The notes: generated by a model from the letters alone, not told the origin. DNA of 64,000 nucleotides from Notospermus geniculatus (GCA_002633025.1 NMRB01000503.1:223524-287523), one strand, 5' to 3'; shown: positions 1-14,063, counted from the stretch's first letter. A program made the numbers and translations.

Positions 1-59
1 CTAGTGTCAACATGTGAAAAGAGTTCCCCGACATGTTCAAAATGTTGATTATATACAGA

Positions 60-180
60 ACGGCCCGTATTCTAGAAGCCTGCTTAACTTTAATGTCCAC
101 TTTAGTCTTTTGTATTTTGCTCTGCAAACAATAGCTAAAGGTAAACCTTAGGGTCAAGGAAGCTTCTAAAGTACGGCCCT
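60..180. repeat. Degenerate foldback element, GGCCGTATT family
   Basis: The ends acggcccgtattctagaagc and the complement of gcttctaaagtacggccct pair over about 25 bases, with weaker pairing further in. The left arm also resembles the right arm of the element at 12022-12139, so the two belong to one family. No coding content. MITE-type origin is inferred from structure only. Confidence 0.55.
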
Positions 181-1292
181 ATATGTAGTCCTAATATTGG
201 CCAGCGTAAACACCGCGTCAAAGAGGAACACTCAAACAAGCGTACATTCAGCGTATTCTTGATAAGTAGTACCGATTTTCAAATTTAGGTTGAAATGTAT
301 TGGTAATTGAAATGTGGCTTCAAAGTCTCCATAACAGGAAACAAGCATGCAAATCCATTAGCTCACTTGATTGGGATTTCGAGTTCTAACGTTTTGAATT
401 TGAGGCCTTGACGGGAACAATTACCGGTGATATGAAGCCATCTCCTACCTGCAGGCCATGTACTTCATCTCCTACACACACAAAAACGAAGTTGAAAGGT
501 AACAGAGGTCTGGCGTTGCCGGAGTCCAGCTTTTCCTGTTGGTGATGGTCAGCGTTGCTGACCATACAGCAGGCTGTTGATACACGTATCTTCGAAATGA
601 AGTCCTGAAGCTGATAACGCCGGAGGAGGTATATGAAGAATCAGTGGCAAAGGCAGGTCTCAGTGGCCTTGCAAACGCTCCTCTCGATTCACTACAGTGA
701 GTGGATGAAGAGGAGCGAGATGTAAAAACCCCTGCGGTGGGATTGCCTTTTGAGAAGTTCGTTGGATCATAATCCGGTTGATAACGATGACATCCAAAGA
801 ATTGTCTAGACCTGGTCATGAATGCTTCACCCATTTTTAGACCTCTCAGTTTACCTGCTCTCATTGTATTTTATACCCTGGCACCCCTTTCACATACGAG
901 CACCGTGCACTCACTAATACCACGAATCAAAAAAACTACAGAGGATACAGACTTCAGCCAAGTCAGATAAAGGCATGTTTTTTGGATGGTTTATTTGTCT
1001 CTCTGAACGGTACTACAATGAAACGAGCCAGGAAGCTGATAATGGGGTTTTCCTACATAGCCTACGTTCCAGATTTTATTGGTCAGGAACTGTCTGAAGC
1101 TTAGAAGTCGAAAAAAATGAGTACCGGTATACTAGTATAGCATTTCTCGATATGATGCGTTGGTATTAAGCCTTTTGGACTCGAAAACAACTTGCAGTAC
1201 TGAAGGACTGGAAAAAAACTTTGGTGGTTTTTTACACAAGAATAGAGAGAAGGATGTTTATTTAGTGACTTCGGGGCATAANAATGTATACT

Positions 1293-1440
1293 ATGGGCCG
1301 TACACCAATGAAGATTATCTTGAACTCAGGTTGAGCCACAGCTTTTCAATTATTCATGTTTGCCAGCGCATGATGTGACAATGGAAAAGTTGTGGCTCAA
1401 CCTGAGTTCAAGATAATCTTCGTTGGTGCATACGGCCCAT
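1293..1440. repeat. Inverted-repeat element, family A copy 1
   Basis: Left arm 1293-1350 and right arm 1381-1440 are near-perfect reverse complements (gggccgtac...agcttttcaat) around a roughly 30-base loop. A second copy with the same arms lies at 21535-21680, with its loop in the opposite orientation. A single N sits 11 bases before the left arm. The short open frames across the arms are by-products of the hairpin, not genes. Confidence 0.8.
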
Positions 1441-1876
1441 ATTTATTTGTCAGAATCAGTGCCATCAATAGTACGGTATTGACGAGGACTCCTTGTATGT
1501 CGAGAGGGCAATTGTTCTCGTGATCTTTACACTTTCACACTTTTTACATGTCCTTGCATGGCAGGATCGAGAATATACAGTAATGGTCGTATGAGAGAAG
1601 TTTTCTGGTGATATAAAACACCTCAAACCGGGCTTGATGCAAATCCGATGCGCTTTTGACGTGAACTGGTGTATTTACGGAGAAAGAGTTACGCACATTA
1701 AGCCTTTTCATGCACTTAAGCCGCGTGGGTAACGTTGAAAGAGAGAGTGAGAGGGTGGTGTTGTTAGCGTGCCAGAGGAAATTTTTCACCATAATGGCAA
1801 CGACATATTCTGTTCCGAGTAATGATCTGATTCAACACCAAATTTCGCTCACGCAGAGTCAAGTGATTTAGCCTTT

Positions 1877-2283
1877 CCACACGTCTAGCGTCCAATGGAA
1901 ATACCTAGTAAGTCACATTTTTGGAAAAATGAGTTAAGGCCAAATTCGTACTTATTATGTATTGTTTCATCATAATGAACAGTTTTTGTTTGCAAAATGT
2001 TCGCCAAAGCATCGGAAAGGCAGTGGTGCACTTACTCGGTTTTTACGTCTAAGTCATCAGAATTGTGACTTAGGCCTACTGCGTTTTTACCTTTGCAAAT
2101 TCAGCATGAAATCAAAGGTAAAACATAGCAAATTGCATTTAATCATGTTGTATGACATATTTTTAATTAGGACTGTTTTCCACAACAAAACTCTTCCAAG
2201 TTGTCATTCCACATAAACCCATTTTTCTCGAAAACAACAAAATGTGACATACTAGGTATTTCCATTGGACGCTAGACGTGGTG
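1877..2283. repeat. MITE-like element with ~43-bp terminal inverted repeats
   Basis: Left end 1877-1920 begins ccacacgtctagcgtccaat, and right end 2240-2283 is its reverse complement with one small indel. The roughly 320-base interior is not palindromic and shows no transposase reading frame, as expected for a non-autonomous DNA transposon. Confidence 0.8.
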
Positions 2284-3027
2284 GGGTGCTTGAAAACTTC
2301 CGCCGTGTATGGTGCGGTGCTGTATGGATTTCACAGCTCCGGATCTCTCTACAAGCATAATCTGAAGACTCATGGGCTTGTATTCATAAATGGTAGCAAA
2401 TGCAGGTTTTGCAGTACATACATTGGGTGTTGCTGTGTAAATCGTAAGTTAAAGCATTTGCGAACTTTTATGAATACCAGCCATTGTGAGATGCGATGCG
2501 GTTGGAAAACATCGGGAGAGTACATTCGTGTGAACTCCGTATCGCAGCGCCCTGCATCCCGCTGCAAGTGTGTACACGCCCATACTCTTGTGGACTCTTT
2601 GACAGCTGATTGCTCAGTCATTACGGTGTCGGCATCAAAAAGGAAGAGAGTGAATAAATCAATAAGTAAATCTTGATCATTGAACATTTTTGGTCATGAT
2701 CACCAAGGTATCTGTCCTGCTTGTCATCGATTTCACATTAGCTAAAAGGTCAAATTGACAGATTAGCATGCGCAGTCATTGTTGTCACTCTAAGATTCCT
2801 CAGCCGTGACAGCCAAACGGTTGGCTTTTGGTCTCAGATCGTGTTTGGCAATTCTATTGTTAGAAGGCGTTCGTGTTTTACTGGAATGAATTCTTGAATG
2901 TGAAAGCATGGTACATGTATTTCCTTTTGTTTCACAACGCTCTTCTGCCAAACCCCTTCCTTGATTCGGCCTGTAGGCCGTAGAAGTGTTCCGTGTAATC
3001 ACTCAGACGTTGGCGTAAATGCGAGAA

Positions 3028-3153
3028 ATTAGGGAGGTTTCGCAAGCGCCCGGTTAGGCTCTACGGCGACGTTTATCTATTGTGTGGGTACACCCAAACA
3101 ATAGATAAACGTCGTCGTATGGCCTAACCGGGCGCTTGCGAAACCTCCCTATT
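3028..3153. repeat. Foldback element, TAGGGAG terminus
   Basis: Arms of about 53 bases (left 3029-3081, right 3097-3152) flank a short loop. The ends read TAGGGAGGTTTCGCAAGCGC and its complement, preceded by T and followed by TTA. The outer 16 bases match the elements near 30.6, 32.1, 34.1-34.5 and 49.5 kb, although the inner arm sequence differs. Confidence 0.8.
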
Positions 3154-3809
3154 ATTTCTGGTGCATTCACCTTTTCTCATATTCACCACATTAACTGCAT
3201 TAAGGAGCTTTGAGGTGATTAACTGTTGCTTCTCATTGGAAGCTTCTCATCGCAAGCGAAATGACTATTATTAGAGACCAACCGATTGCTTTAAATTTCA
3301 TTTCACGACTGATCAGCAAATAGACAACGACAATCTGTTCTCAACCTCATCTCTTCACTTGGGAAAGCGAACTAATGGAGGTTTTCAATTTTCCTCTCAT
3401 CATAGAGAGTTATTTTTCGTCGCTAATGCAGAAGGCACGATCAAAATGCCGTTTCTTGTCGACCAACCTTGACCTTCACCTCCGACGTTCAAGGTCATTC
3501 TGTGACCGGAATGGAAATCTCTCCAGAACTGGAGTGACGTTAACGACATGTTTTAGCCGGTAATCACCGAAAAACATCGCTGCAACAAAAATAAGAATGG
3601 GTTGCTGCCTCGGAATGTGAAAAGAAAATCATTTCTTCTCCGCCCCAAACAAAATTGCACATTAATCCTCCCTGGCCGGTACCAACATGTTGTTACCAGT
3701 TGATCTCTATGATATACAGGTTAACCTCCGGCAGGGGAATATTGAATATTTGTTTAGAATGATTGATCATACCCTTGCCAATAAGAGTTGTGTCCACAAG
3801 GTGACGGAA

Positions 3810-4738
3810 NNNNNNNNNNNNNNNNNNNNNNNNNNNNNNNNNNNNNNNNNNNNNNNNNNNNNNNNNNNNNNNNNNNNNNNNNNNNNNNNNNNNNNNNNNN
3901 NNNNNNNNNNNNNNNNNNNNNNNNNNNNNNNNNNNNNNNNNNNNNNNNNNNNNNNNNNNNNNNNNNNNNNNNNNNNNNNNNNNNNNNNNNNNNNNNNNNN
4001 NNNNNNNNNNNNNNNNNNNNNNNNNNNNNNNNNNNNNNNNNNNNNNNNNNNNNNNNNNNNNNNNNNNNNNNNNNNNNNNNNNNNNNNNNNNNNNNNNNNN
4101 NNNNNNNNNNNNNNNNNNNNNNNNNNNNNNNNNNNNNNNNNNNNNNNNNNNNNNNNNNNNNNNNNNNNNNNNNNNNNNNNNNNNNNNNNNNNNNNNNNNN
4201 NNNNNNNNNNNNNNNNNNNNNNNNNNNNNNNNNNNNNNNNNNNNNNNNNNNNNNNNNNNNNNNNNNNNNNNNNNNNNNNNNNNNNNNNNNNNNNNNNNNN
4301 NNNNNNNNNNNNNNNNNNNNNNNNNNNNNNNNNNNNNNNNNNNNNNNNNNNNNNNNNNNNNNNNNNNNNNNNNNNNNNNNNNNNNNNNNNNNNNNNNNNN
4401 NNNNNNNNNNNNNNNNNNNNNNNNNNNNNNNNNNNNNNNNNNNNNNNNNNNNNNNNNNNNNNNNNNNNNNNNNNNNNNNNNNNNNNNNNNNNNNNNNNNN
4501 NNNNNNNNNNNNNNNNNNNNNNNNNNNNNNNNNNNNNNNNNNNNNNNNNNNNNNNNNNNNNNNNNNNNNNNNNNNNNNNNNNNNNNNNNNNNNNNNNNNN
4601 NNNNNNNNNNNNNNNNNNNNNNNNNNNNNNNNNNNNNNNNNNNNNNNNNNNNNNNNNNNNNNNNNNNNNNNNNNNNNNNNNNNNNNNNNNNNNNNNNNNN
4701 NNNNNNNNNNNNNNNNNNNNNNNNNNNNNNNNNNNNNN
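3810..4738. other. Assembly gap (run of N, 929 bases)
   Basis: Sequence is unknown here. Any reading frame drawn through it is meaningless, so the coding-like stretch to its right cannot be joined with confidence to the sequence on its left. Confidence 0.99.
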
Positions 4739-5153
4739 AACTTCGGATACTTTCGAGGATGGATCGGAATCATTCGGTAGTCGTTCGGGATCTGTCGGGA
4801 GTTGGTCAGATTCATCCGGAGCATCTTATTCCCCTGCATCGCGTCAGGAATCAAAATTATCTAGTTTTAGTGACAGGTTTAATTTTCGGCGCCGATCATC
4901 GACTGCCGAGGATGACTTCCAACAATTCTCCGACGAATTCCGAACACCGCCGAATTATTCCGACTCCGGCAGGTTTCTGACCAATGGCATCTCGTCCGCT
5001 GACACTACGACGAGACCTGCCTCGAGATTTATGTATACCAGGCGAGAATACGGGACCCCAGATCCTAGAAATTCGGATTGGGGATATCAATTTGAGAGAC
5101 GCCCACGGACTTCGAGTGATTTCAGTTCCTTTGTTGAGATTGGCGATATCTAG
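4739..5153 (+). CDS. Putative C-terminal coding stretch, Ser/Arg-rich, unknown protein
   Basis: An open frame emerges from the N gap and runs about 138 codons to a stop at 5151-5153. Its composition is strongly protein-like: a Ser-rich first part (repeated SGS, GSRSG and SSG motifs), then mixed acidic, Arg and aromatic residues with several RR and RxxS stretches typical of disordered, phosphorylatable tails. No domain is recognised. Codon order is cleaner than in the surrounding DNA. It could be the 3' end of an exon mostly hidden in the gap. Because spectraplakins also end in Ser/Arg-rich tails, a link to the spectrin exons at 6.5-7.1 kb was considered, but those exons lie downstream on the same strand, which is the wrong order. 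Function unknown. Confidence 0.4.
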
Positions 5154-6561
5154 CGATTGCTCTGTGTTCATTGGTGAAAATGGCATCACGTGACTCGTAA
5201 TCTGCCACGTCATCAAAAGTCGCCGTCTATTTTGGTGTCGCCGTCATGGATACATGGATTTTTGTTTCATCTTCTTGTACTTAAAGCTGAAGCGTCGATG
5301 TAAAAACCGCTCCTAACTAAACATCAAACAGTTCAGCTTTAAGCATTAAGTGTCTCTTCAATGTTCGTCTCAACCTCCAGCCCTCTTCAGCCTGTATACT
5401 ATAGGCCTATCGCAGCTTAACATATTTTGTGCACTTTAGCCACACTTATAAAAACTCTCACCGAGTGTTGAAAAACAAAATTCTTCACCAAAAAAATACA
5501 GTTTCAGTTACAACACACTTGAATTTGATAAATTCCAATGCAAAATGTACCCCCCAAAAAATGTTGAAAAAAAATCCATATCATGTAAAGTACACCCAAG
5601 TGCATCGTTCAATGCCTATACGACGTAATCTTAAAGAACGGTTGGGTGGCAAGAGGCCTACAAGAGTATACTTATAACACGAGAAATGTCAAGCAGGTTC
5701 CTAACTGTAGGTTACCGAATCTTAACGTGAGAACTTTTGTGTTTACCTGTTTTTGTCTGTGGTCTTTTCATGAGAAAAATCTCACCACTTTGTTCGACTT
5801 GTTTACTATGCTCTACATAATGTGTTGACGCAAGAGAGCTGACGCACTAGATTTTTGACAGATTTTTGGGACTTCAATCGACCAACCTTCCGTTGACCAC
5901 TCTTTGCGGACCGCCTTTTGCCGTTAGAGGGCAGCACCAGCGTAAAAGTTGCCATTTTGTCATTGTTCATAGGCCTACTTCTTCCCAATGGCATTTTATT
6001 CATAACCTTCTGTTGTACATGTTACTGTGTCCATCTAACATTGCGTGTACATATCAATGTAAGCATAAACAGTGATAATATAATATTTTATATTTATTCA
6101 TATGTACAGATTGATCTTTTGATAAATATGTAAATTTTTGTAAAGAATAACAATATTTAATGAAATCTGCTTCCTGTGCTGCCTAAATATTCACAAAGTT
6201 TTTGAGAGTATCCGAGCCATCATATTATGAAATGTATGATATAATATGAATAACATATGAAACAATGGTACATGATATGGTATCAGGATGGTACAGTGAA
6301 AGTACCATGCCTCGAAAGTTGTGGATTCAATAGCCTACCACTCAAGTGCCAGTTATGGCAACGAATTGGTACCAAAATCTATGGAGCCCCAAAGTTGCCG
6401 AATATAATCCTCATTGCACAAGAAAATACGATATTACCAGGAGCAAAATACATGTAGATATTCCATCAAATATGTAAGTAGCATGATTCGAAACATGTGG
6501 TTTTCTATACTCCAGATTGTAGTTGGTATGTAAATTTTTCGTTTTTTTCATATATCTCCAG

Positions 6562-7113
6562 GTTTTTGTCGCTGACATCAACAACCACCGAGATATCCTC
6601 CAAGAACTCGACATGACCGGTACATACCTTAAATATTTTGGCAACAAAGAGGACACTCTCTACGTGAAGGCCCAAATACAGAGCATCAAACTTAGGTTTA
6701 AGAAGCTGAAGAGACGGGCGGAGGAGAGAGGCAGGCTGCTCAATCAGGCCCACAGGGAAGATGTCAGGGTAGGTTTATATTCAACGACTGGCACGCGAGA
6801 AACGTCAGTGACGTGTTTGACGTTGTTTTGTTGGCAGTCAATTTGAAGATGTAATGATTTTTACCAGAGTCCAAGAAAACTGAGTCAGGCCAGCTGCGAG
6901 CATTTGCCGGGTTATGTGTTTGTCGTCTTCAGCTTCGCTTCCAGCGCAATAAAGTTCCTAAAATCATTTTATACGCCGACATTTTTTATTTTCTAGTTTT
7001 ACAACTCATGGAAAGGTCTCCTTGACTGGATAGAGAACTACCAGGCCGGGATATCTGGCCTCGGGAAATCGAAAAACACGGGTGATGTCAAACGTGAGGT
7101 GGACGAAATACGG
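6562..7113 (+). CDS. Spectrin-repeat exons of a spectraplakin-like protein (partial)
   Basis: Two phase-0 exons are visible. Exon 6562-6768 (acceptor ccag, donor GTAGGT) encodes 69 residues and exon 6997-7113 (acceptor tctag, donor GTAAGT) encodes 39. Joined, they read as one spectrin repeat boundary: TGTYLKYFGNKED, then a basic helix ending AEERGRLL, then FYNSWKGLLDWIE. This pattern is the one seen in the C-terminal spectrin repeats of dystonin/MACF1, where TGTHLKYF, ERGRSL and a W..L.DWLE helix occur in the same order. Such proteins cross-link actin and microtubules. No neighbouring spectrin exon was found on either side in this window, so this is either a small part of a long gene with large introns, or a broken copy. 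Family assignment is from pattern recall, not a search. Confidence 0.65.
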
Positions 7114-10001
7114 GTAAGTAGCGCCCTCTTTTAGAATATTTGGGGTTTGTGCTTTGTGGTAGAGGTTGTTGGAAAGACCTACCCAGTGTGCCGTTTATGG
7201 TAAACAAGTATCCCCACTCAAGGTGAGGGGAGGGTGGTAGAATAAAGTAACAGCTCGTTTGTGTACTGAAGCTAGGCAATCGTGTAGAGTGAGGCTGATA
7301 TATCCATTTGACCACCCCCTCCCAATCTTTTACCGTTAGAAGGCAGTGTTACTGTCTTTGTGAAGACCTCAGCGGCAGAGGCGAAGTCACAAATAAAAGC
7401 TAGGCCAATACTAGTCGTATTTGGTACAGCATGATTTGAAATGGCACAACCACAAAAGTTAGTGTGCGCCGATGGCACAGCCTTATTCGTGGCTGTGCAA
7501 CATTCCTTATCCCGTTGATTTAACTTTTGGCGCATCGTAAAGCATTCCCAGTCAAGATTTTGATAACGGCTGTGCAGCAGCTCACGCCCTCCTATATACA
7601 TCATCGTCTTGTTAACCCTTTACTGTCTCCGGTCAACAGTTACCACGCTGCTTCAGCGACCGGAAGAAATTCGGGATCATAATGTTCCTGGTAAAATTAT
7701 TGTCTATGCGAATGAAAGGTACTTCTGAACCTAGACCAGTGATTCCCCATCATTTTGTGGGCTCTGGCCTAGGTCTTCTGTGACAATCCATGGGTGGACT
7801 TTTATTTGTATTTCGTTTTGTAAGTCATTTGTGATAGTCTAAAAAAGTCTTGATTGTCTGTAGTCAATGCCCCCCCAAACCCCGGCCCCGCCTTTGTCCA
7901 CGCTATCCCTTATCTAAACTGGTCTGGGTTCAGAAGTCAGTTTGAATCGAATTAACTGTAGCCTTTTTACGCATGCGCCACTGATGGAACCGGAACTATC
8001 ATNGCCTACACAATCAAATATCTGTCCATGAACATCATCACACAAATGTATGATGATGTTTTGAACAAATGTATGATCGTGTAGACAGGCCTTAATACTG
8101 GCGTTGTGATGTTTGGTCATGCCAAATACTGTCATCACGTGACCATGTACAGGACATACATGTAGATGAACGGAAATGAAGAACTGGACTGGCCTCATTC
8201 AAGTTCTGGGCTGAATCTTCTGGCGAAGAGGAGACAGATTCTGCAACACTTTGGTACTTGACTCTGCCGATTTGTCACCACAGAACGTCTTGAGAGTGTA
8301 TTTTCTCACGATGGGAAATGCGATGTTTAATACCAAAGGACACATTCCCTCAGTGGCGGTTAGGAAAGGTGAATGTCCTACCTCGACAGCGTGTGCATTT
8401 CCTTGGAGCATGACAAAGGTCTCAGGGATATTTCCTTTCAATTATCTCTTTATAATACCAGAAGAATTTACAAGAAAGTTCGGACACTGGTTAATGAAAA
8501 TCAGCAATTTGAGCAAGGCATCATCTTCTCACTCTGGAAAATGAAATGCAGTTCTAAGGCTGCGGATTTAGCTTTGCTTTCAGGCTCTGCCTGTCAATTT
8601 CATCATTCGCTCCTCATGTTAGCCGGTTGGAAAACGCACAATCGTCAAAGCTTGAAAGCTGTGACTTTGCTCTCACTAGATAATTTACGTGAAATTTCCA
8701 TTGCCTGCTGCTGCTTCCAAAAATATCTGACACCCGTTTCCCAGGCAGCCCTTGCCTACGTTCCGTGGAAATCATCTACGATTCCCATCAATTCCATGTC
8801 AAGACATAAGCACATGTAATTATCCACCTGTTGGCCAAATTGGTCAAGACACTTCCACTTGTATGCCCACTGAGCAGGAACCCAATGCCAATTCACCGTT
8901 TCCCGGCGGTAAACACGATGCAAATAAGGTATGTCCACACACCCCTGGGAAGAATATATGTTCGCTCCCTTGGTAGCTACCAATTTGCTGCTCCCGCTAT
9001 CAAAGGAAGATTAGGCTACCCATGGTCACAGAGTCTCTGATGAATAATGTTGTCAACAGGTGGCTGCAGTACCCCTGAGTCAAGGCCATGACAATGCATA
9101 AGACAAGACGCGTGCACGATGTTTTCCCTGTGGAGCGACGATTTGCGATTTCATAAGGACAGGAGAGTCGACGTATGTAACAGCCATAACAACCGTTTGT
9201 ATACCATTGCATAAACTACATGTATAAACTACATGTAACTACATGTATATCTTTTGGTACATGTAAATGTGATCTGGTCACATTCCTGAGTTCAACTAAG
9301 TACCTTTGACCAGAATGATGTGAAAAACACTATACATGTAGTTTCATCAAGAACCGAAATTAAGTTACCTCGTTGAAGGCGAAAGAAAAATGTACAAAAC
9401 AGCCGCAGCATTTGCACCAGGATGCCACATGTAATCTTTTGCCAACTTGACCCCTTGAACATTTACTGTGACTTGTGACAAGCCCTTGGAGGGATGGCGA
9501 CAGTCTTACCAGTTCTCTCGCTTTGCTGTCATCTTCAATAAGATCTCACGTCTGTTTTCAAGCTTTATACACAATCAATAATCCCTCCAAAGATACCCGA
9601 GAAAGGGATCAGCTACTTTTATTGGTCTACTACATGTAGATATCTCTGGGGGCATGTCACCAGAAACACGGAAGCAATCGATTTTGTAATCTCACCAAGT
9701 CAAGCCAAATCAAGACAAGACAAGTCACTTGTTTTTTTAGATGTTTAATAACAACAGGAGCAATATTTTTACCCCAATTATTAGCAAATCATCCTACCAG
9801 AACGTATCCACTTGTCTTCGGGTTTCTAGTCAGGTGATGTTACGTGGGTTCCTGCCTTTGATGTAGATTCACATTGCTAAGAGTTCCAGTCACTTGAAGA
9901 AATGCTATGATCCAGTTAATCATGCGTTGAACAATGTCCCTGTTATATCAAATATATCTCACTTGTGGTCGTGTTGGATTTTATCAAATTTGATAAATTT
10001 G

Positions 10002-10033
10002 ACGCTTGCGGTTTGTTAACAAACCGCAAGCGT
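10002..10033. repeat. Perfect 32-bp spacer-free palindrome
   Basis: The sequence acgcttgcggtttgtt is followed directly by its reverse complement, centred on gttaac at 10018/10019. It could form a cruciform or be a dyad protein-binding site. No gene is nearby. Confidence 0.85.
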
Positions 10034-12021
10034 GGGAAATGAACGTGTCGGCTTTTAACAGAAGAAAAACCTATTTCCCGCAAGTATAATTTGTCCAACC
10101 GTCATATAACTTTACCAACGATATGACGATGATATAACGGGTCCGAGTCCTTAGGAAACGATCCGGCAATATCTATGCAAATATCCAGATGGATTTCTGT
10201 GACATGTTGGATATGGAATATGATTCATACTGTTCTTAGTGATCTATCCCACCTAGTCCGAAAACGAGAAATCTCGCGAGTAATTATGAGACATTGGTCA
10301 CGGTGTGTCCAGACTTGTGGGTTCCGTTCCCAGGGGTAGGACAGATATCACCTTACAAATTGACCGGTCTGACGTGTAACTAGATTCCGGACCTGTATGG
10401 TCGTGATTGATGGACTACGACAAATATCCATTCCATTTGCAAAATGATTCGTGATAGCCAATATCTCGCTCTTGTTATATACAGACATTGAAATATTGAA
10501 TTGAGGGGTCAGTGTCAACTAAGACATACATGTAGCTTTATCTGGAAGAATTTCATACTTAGCTGAATCCTGCCTTGTACCCCCCCCCCCCCTTTGGATG
10601 AAAGGTTGACCTTCATCACACGAGTGACAGGTTCCTTACGGAAATCGACCGTAGAACTTGCTTGGAAGCCAATGTTTGGAAAATGAAGTTGAGAGACCAC
10701 TTACATGCAACAGATTCTCCATCATGTTGTTTTGGAAGATACACTGTATGTAGACATGCACATTTACGATTGATAGATGCAAAGGATGAGATTGCCAATG
10801 GTAAGACTAAGTAAGACTACTGGTAGGACTAAAACTTCCAAAATGTCACATCATGATCATCTTATCGTTGCGAGCAGTCTCCCTGCGGCTACGGCAACCC
10901 CGGATTTGCTTTCGGAGGCTACCTTCCCTACCAAAGTCGTTGGCTTTACAATCTGGCAAATCAGTCATCAACACGTATGTAAGATGAATGCGTTCAGACA
11001 GGATATCATTGTTCTTCAACACATCCACCGCCTTTGCGTGCATTGATTGCTTTATGTACGGCTTCTGGCGAAGGAAGGGCTTCAAAGCCACCTCCCTTTC
11101 TGTCGTCTACAGCATAAAAGCACTTGGAGGACACAGGAATATACAATGATAATGCGGGATGATTCTTGATTACGGCGCCGCCTCCTGATCTCGTTGAGAT
11201 TGCACCGATGAAAGGATTCATCGCACTCGGTGTCATTGAATCGAATGCCGATGATTTCTTACCGTTTCAAGTACGCCAATGGTAATGTTATGAGAAATAT
11301 GATGCCAATGGCGCATTCAATGTTTTCCTCTTTATGTAGATTGAGGTTTTTGCGGTGCAGTTGAATTGAAAATGATGACTACATTGCCCAAGGTTTGTTG
11401 TCTAAGTCACTGGATTCTTCGTTTTATCTGCAAGATCTTTTTTGCGGTACGTCTGGCTGCATAACAGAAGATCACGGCAGAAAATAACATTTTCATCAGT
11501 AAGACTAATCGGTGGAATGTTCACAGACATGGATTAAGCCCTAATTCCGTTACATGATGAACCCACCAATGCTTTATTACATCTCATTTCGTCCAAGTCT
11601 ATGTCATCCCAATGCTTTGAACAGATCCATTAAATTTCGGACGTTATCACTCCCGTACAGCTTGCACGGATCTTAGTGAAATGAAACGGACGCAATATGG
11701 ATGTACAGGTTATTGTGTCCTGTTTCCCTATCGGCGGCCCCATATTTCGTTTCGAGAGCGAAGATAGGTCGAGAAGAATGCTAGATTCGTGGACAATCCG
11801 ATCAGTCGAAGAATTCCCAATGACAAGATAAGCACTGACCTTACAATTCTTTGCCACCGGCGCGAACAGGATTTCATTTCATGCTTCAATGGTGTACTGA
11901 TGCTGACGGGTTGACTTTTCGATGGGTGTGCATTGCAAGGTGGTGTATGATGTTACGCGGACTACATGTAGCACGAAGTTGGTCAATTGGTTCAGTATTA
12001 GATTAAATATGGATTCAATGG

Positions 12022-12139
12022 GTCGTATTTTAGAACGTTATTCCTTAACGTTAAGGTCGACCTTAGGTCTATTGTAAAACCATCGAGAACAATAGATTTA
12101 AGGTGGACGTTAATGTTAAGGAACGTTCTAAAATACGGC
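12022..12139. repeat. Foldback element, GGCCGTATT family
   Basis: Arms 12022-12074 and 12087-12139 pair with several mismatches. The termini read gtcgtattttagaacgtt and its near complement. Inner arm words (ttaacgttaa, gtcgacctta) are related to those in the element at 60-180. Confidence 0.75.
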
Positions 12140-14063
12140 CTCTGGAGTCTGTAAGGAGCCGTATCGAACTCCAACGTTCCATGCACTATTGGTTCTGTTT
12201 GCATTGAATTTTAGCCATTTTATTGGGATCCCTTGGAACTGAAAGGTTCCCTTGTTCCCTTACGGTAACGATTCTTCTTGAAACTTCTTAAAGTATTCTT
12301 CTGGTTCGACAACCTTTTCATTCATCGACCTTAAAAGTACTTCCCTTGTGCGATCTGATGGTCTGATCTTTGCCCGACCACCATGCTGGATCTCCAAGCC
12401 TGATCCCGACCACCTCCGCCGTGATAGCAGCCTTTAGCTAACCGGTAATTGGTATCAATAAACACATCGTGTGTGAGGCTCAGGTGATGTTACTGATCCT
12501 CTGTATTTTTGGTCCACGTCTTTCGAGTTTGTGGTCGAGGTTTTGATAACTATCGAATCAAAGAAGGCTCCAACCAACTCTGACATTCTACGTTCTCACC
12601 TCATTTTCACTAGTAGCCTACATCACACGACATGTAACCTTGGAAATGCCTGGGGGAGTTCCGTTCTCTGCCCACATAGACAACACACAGCCCAAGCCAG
12701 GCGTCAGAACGGAAAGTGTACGTTCACTTAATTTCCCTTGATTCAATCAGTGAACTTTTGACAACAGCTAGATAAAAGGCTCTTTTATGGAAAGGGCACA
12801 AACACCGATGTCTACCAGTTTTCCGATGTCACAACAACGCTGACTGAAGCATTGGTGTCCAAACATATCTGGCTGATTTGGAAGTCTTGACGCGAAATGC
12901 ATCAGCATGCGTCCGATTTCGAGACTCCACATGGGAGAGGAACTGCAGTGATTTCGGCTCACCCTTGGGACATTTCATAAATGTTTATCTGGCATTAGGC
13001 TGCCCATTCTGAGTATCATGCGGTGAATAACTGATGAAAGTGAGGCAATATTGGTATTATAAGGATGATAGTCAGGACCGACTGGTTTACCTTGGGGACT
13101 CTAATTTGTGATTGTGACCTGAGCTGACAAAATGATAGTTTTGACCCCGGAATTCAGTCAACGTCGATTGCCACCCGAGAATTCCTACCCACACATCGGC
13201 ATTCTTATCATCAGGTTCCCCAATTTACTGTTTTCCCATGGTGGCGTTTTGAAATGGAAGTCTGTCTATTCTAATTCTAATTTGAAGTCTGTCTGTTCTA
13301 ATTCGAAGTCTCTCTTTCCATATGTAATTCTTTCTATCTCTTCTCGCTCTCATTCTGATATCCGACTCCTATTTTTCTATAGAAATCAAAGTCTTTGGAT
13401 AGGATAAAGAGCCTCCCACAACACTGCCTTGCGCTTGGCGCTGAGGCCCCGTCACCATGTTTTCCTAAAGCCCGGACCTGACAGAAAACACAATTTTCTG
13501 TATAACGACAATATTGAGCGATTTTTTGATTCAGTAGACCTGTGTGCCGTCAAAGAGACCTGCTTCCCCTATCATTTTGACGTCGGTATGGTTGGAAGGA
13601 CTCGATAACACGGCGAACTTCAGAAGTGACAGGTGCTGGACCGGGTGTTATTGACAACCCGAGCACACAACACAATATTGCTCTCCTGGATAGCCAAATC
13701 TTGCCGGCAGGACAACAACCCTGCCGGGAAGTTGGCAGACATTTCTGTCCGATACTTGAATACTGATGACGCAAAAACACGACTTGTTCACCCAACTTCA
13801 TCTTTCACCACTCTCCACACAAAGAGACTTCTAAGCTATTTGATGTTGAATTTGTTGTTATTTGTTCGGTTGGTCTCGAGGCGTTGGGCTCTAAATTTCT
13901 GATGGTGAGGTGTTCACGGTACGCTTAAGTTAAAGTACATCGATCGAGTTGCTGCCGTGGAGTACATTACTTGCCGAGAAGTGTCTCCGACGGTTCATAC
14001 CTTCCGGCGACAGAGTGTAATATTGCGCAGTGAATCGCGTGACCGGGTAGGAATGTGTGGGGC

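Noticed and set aside
3687-4854. Long frames crossing 3810-4738
   Set aside because: Most of their length is N; only the frame from 4739 to 5153 has real bases, and it is reported as a partial.
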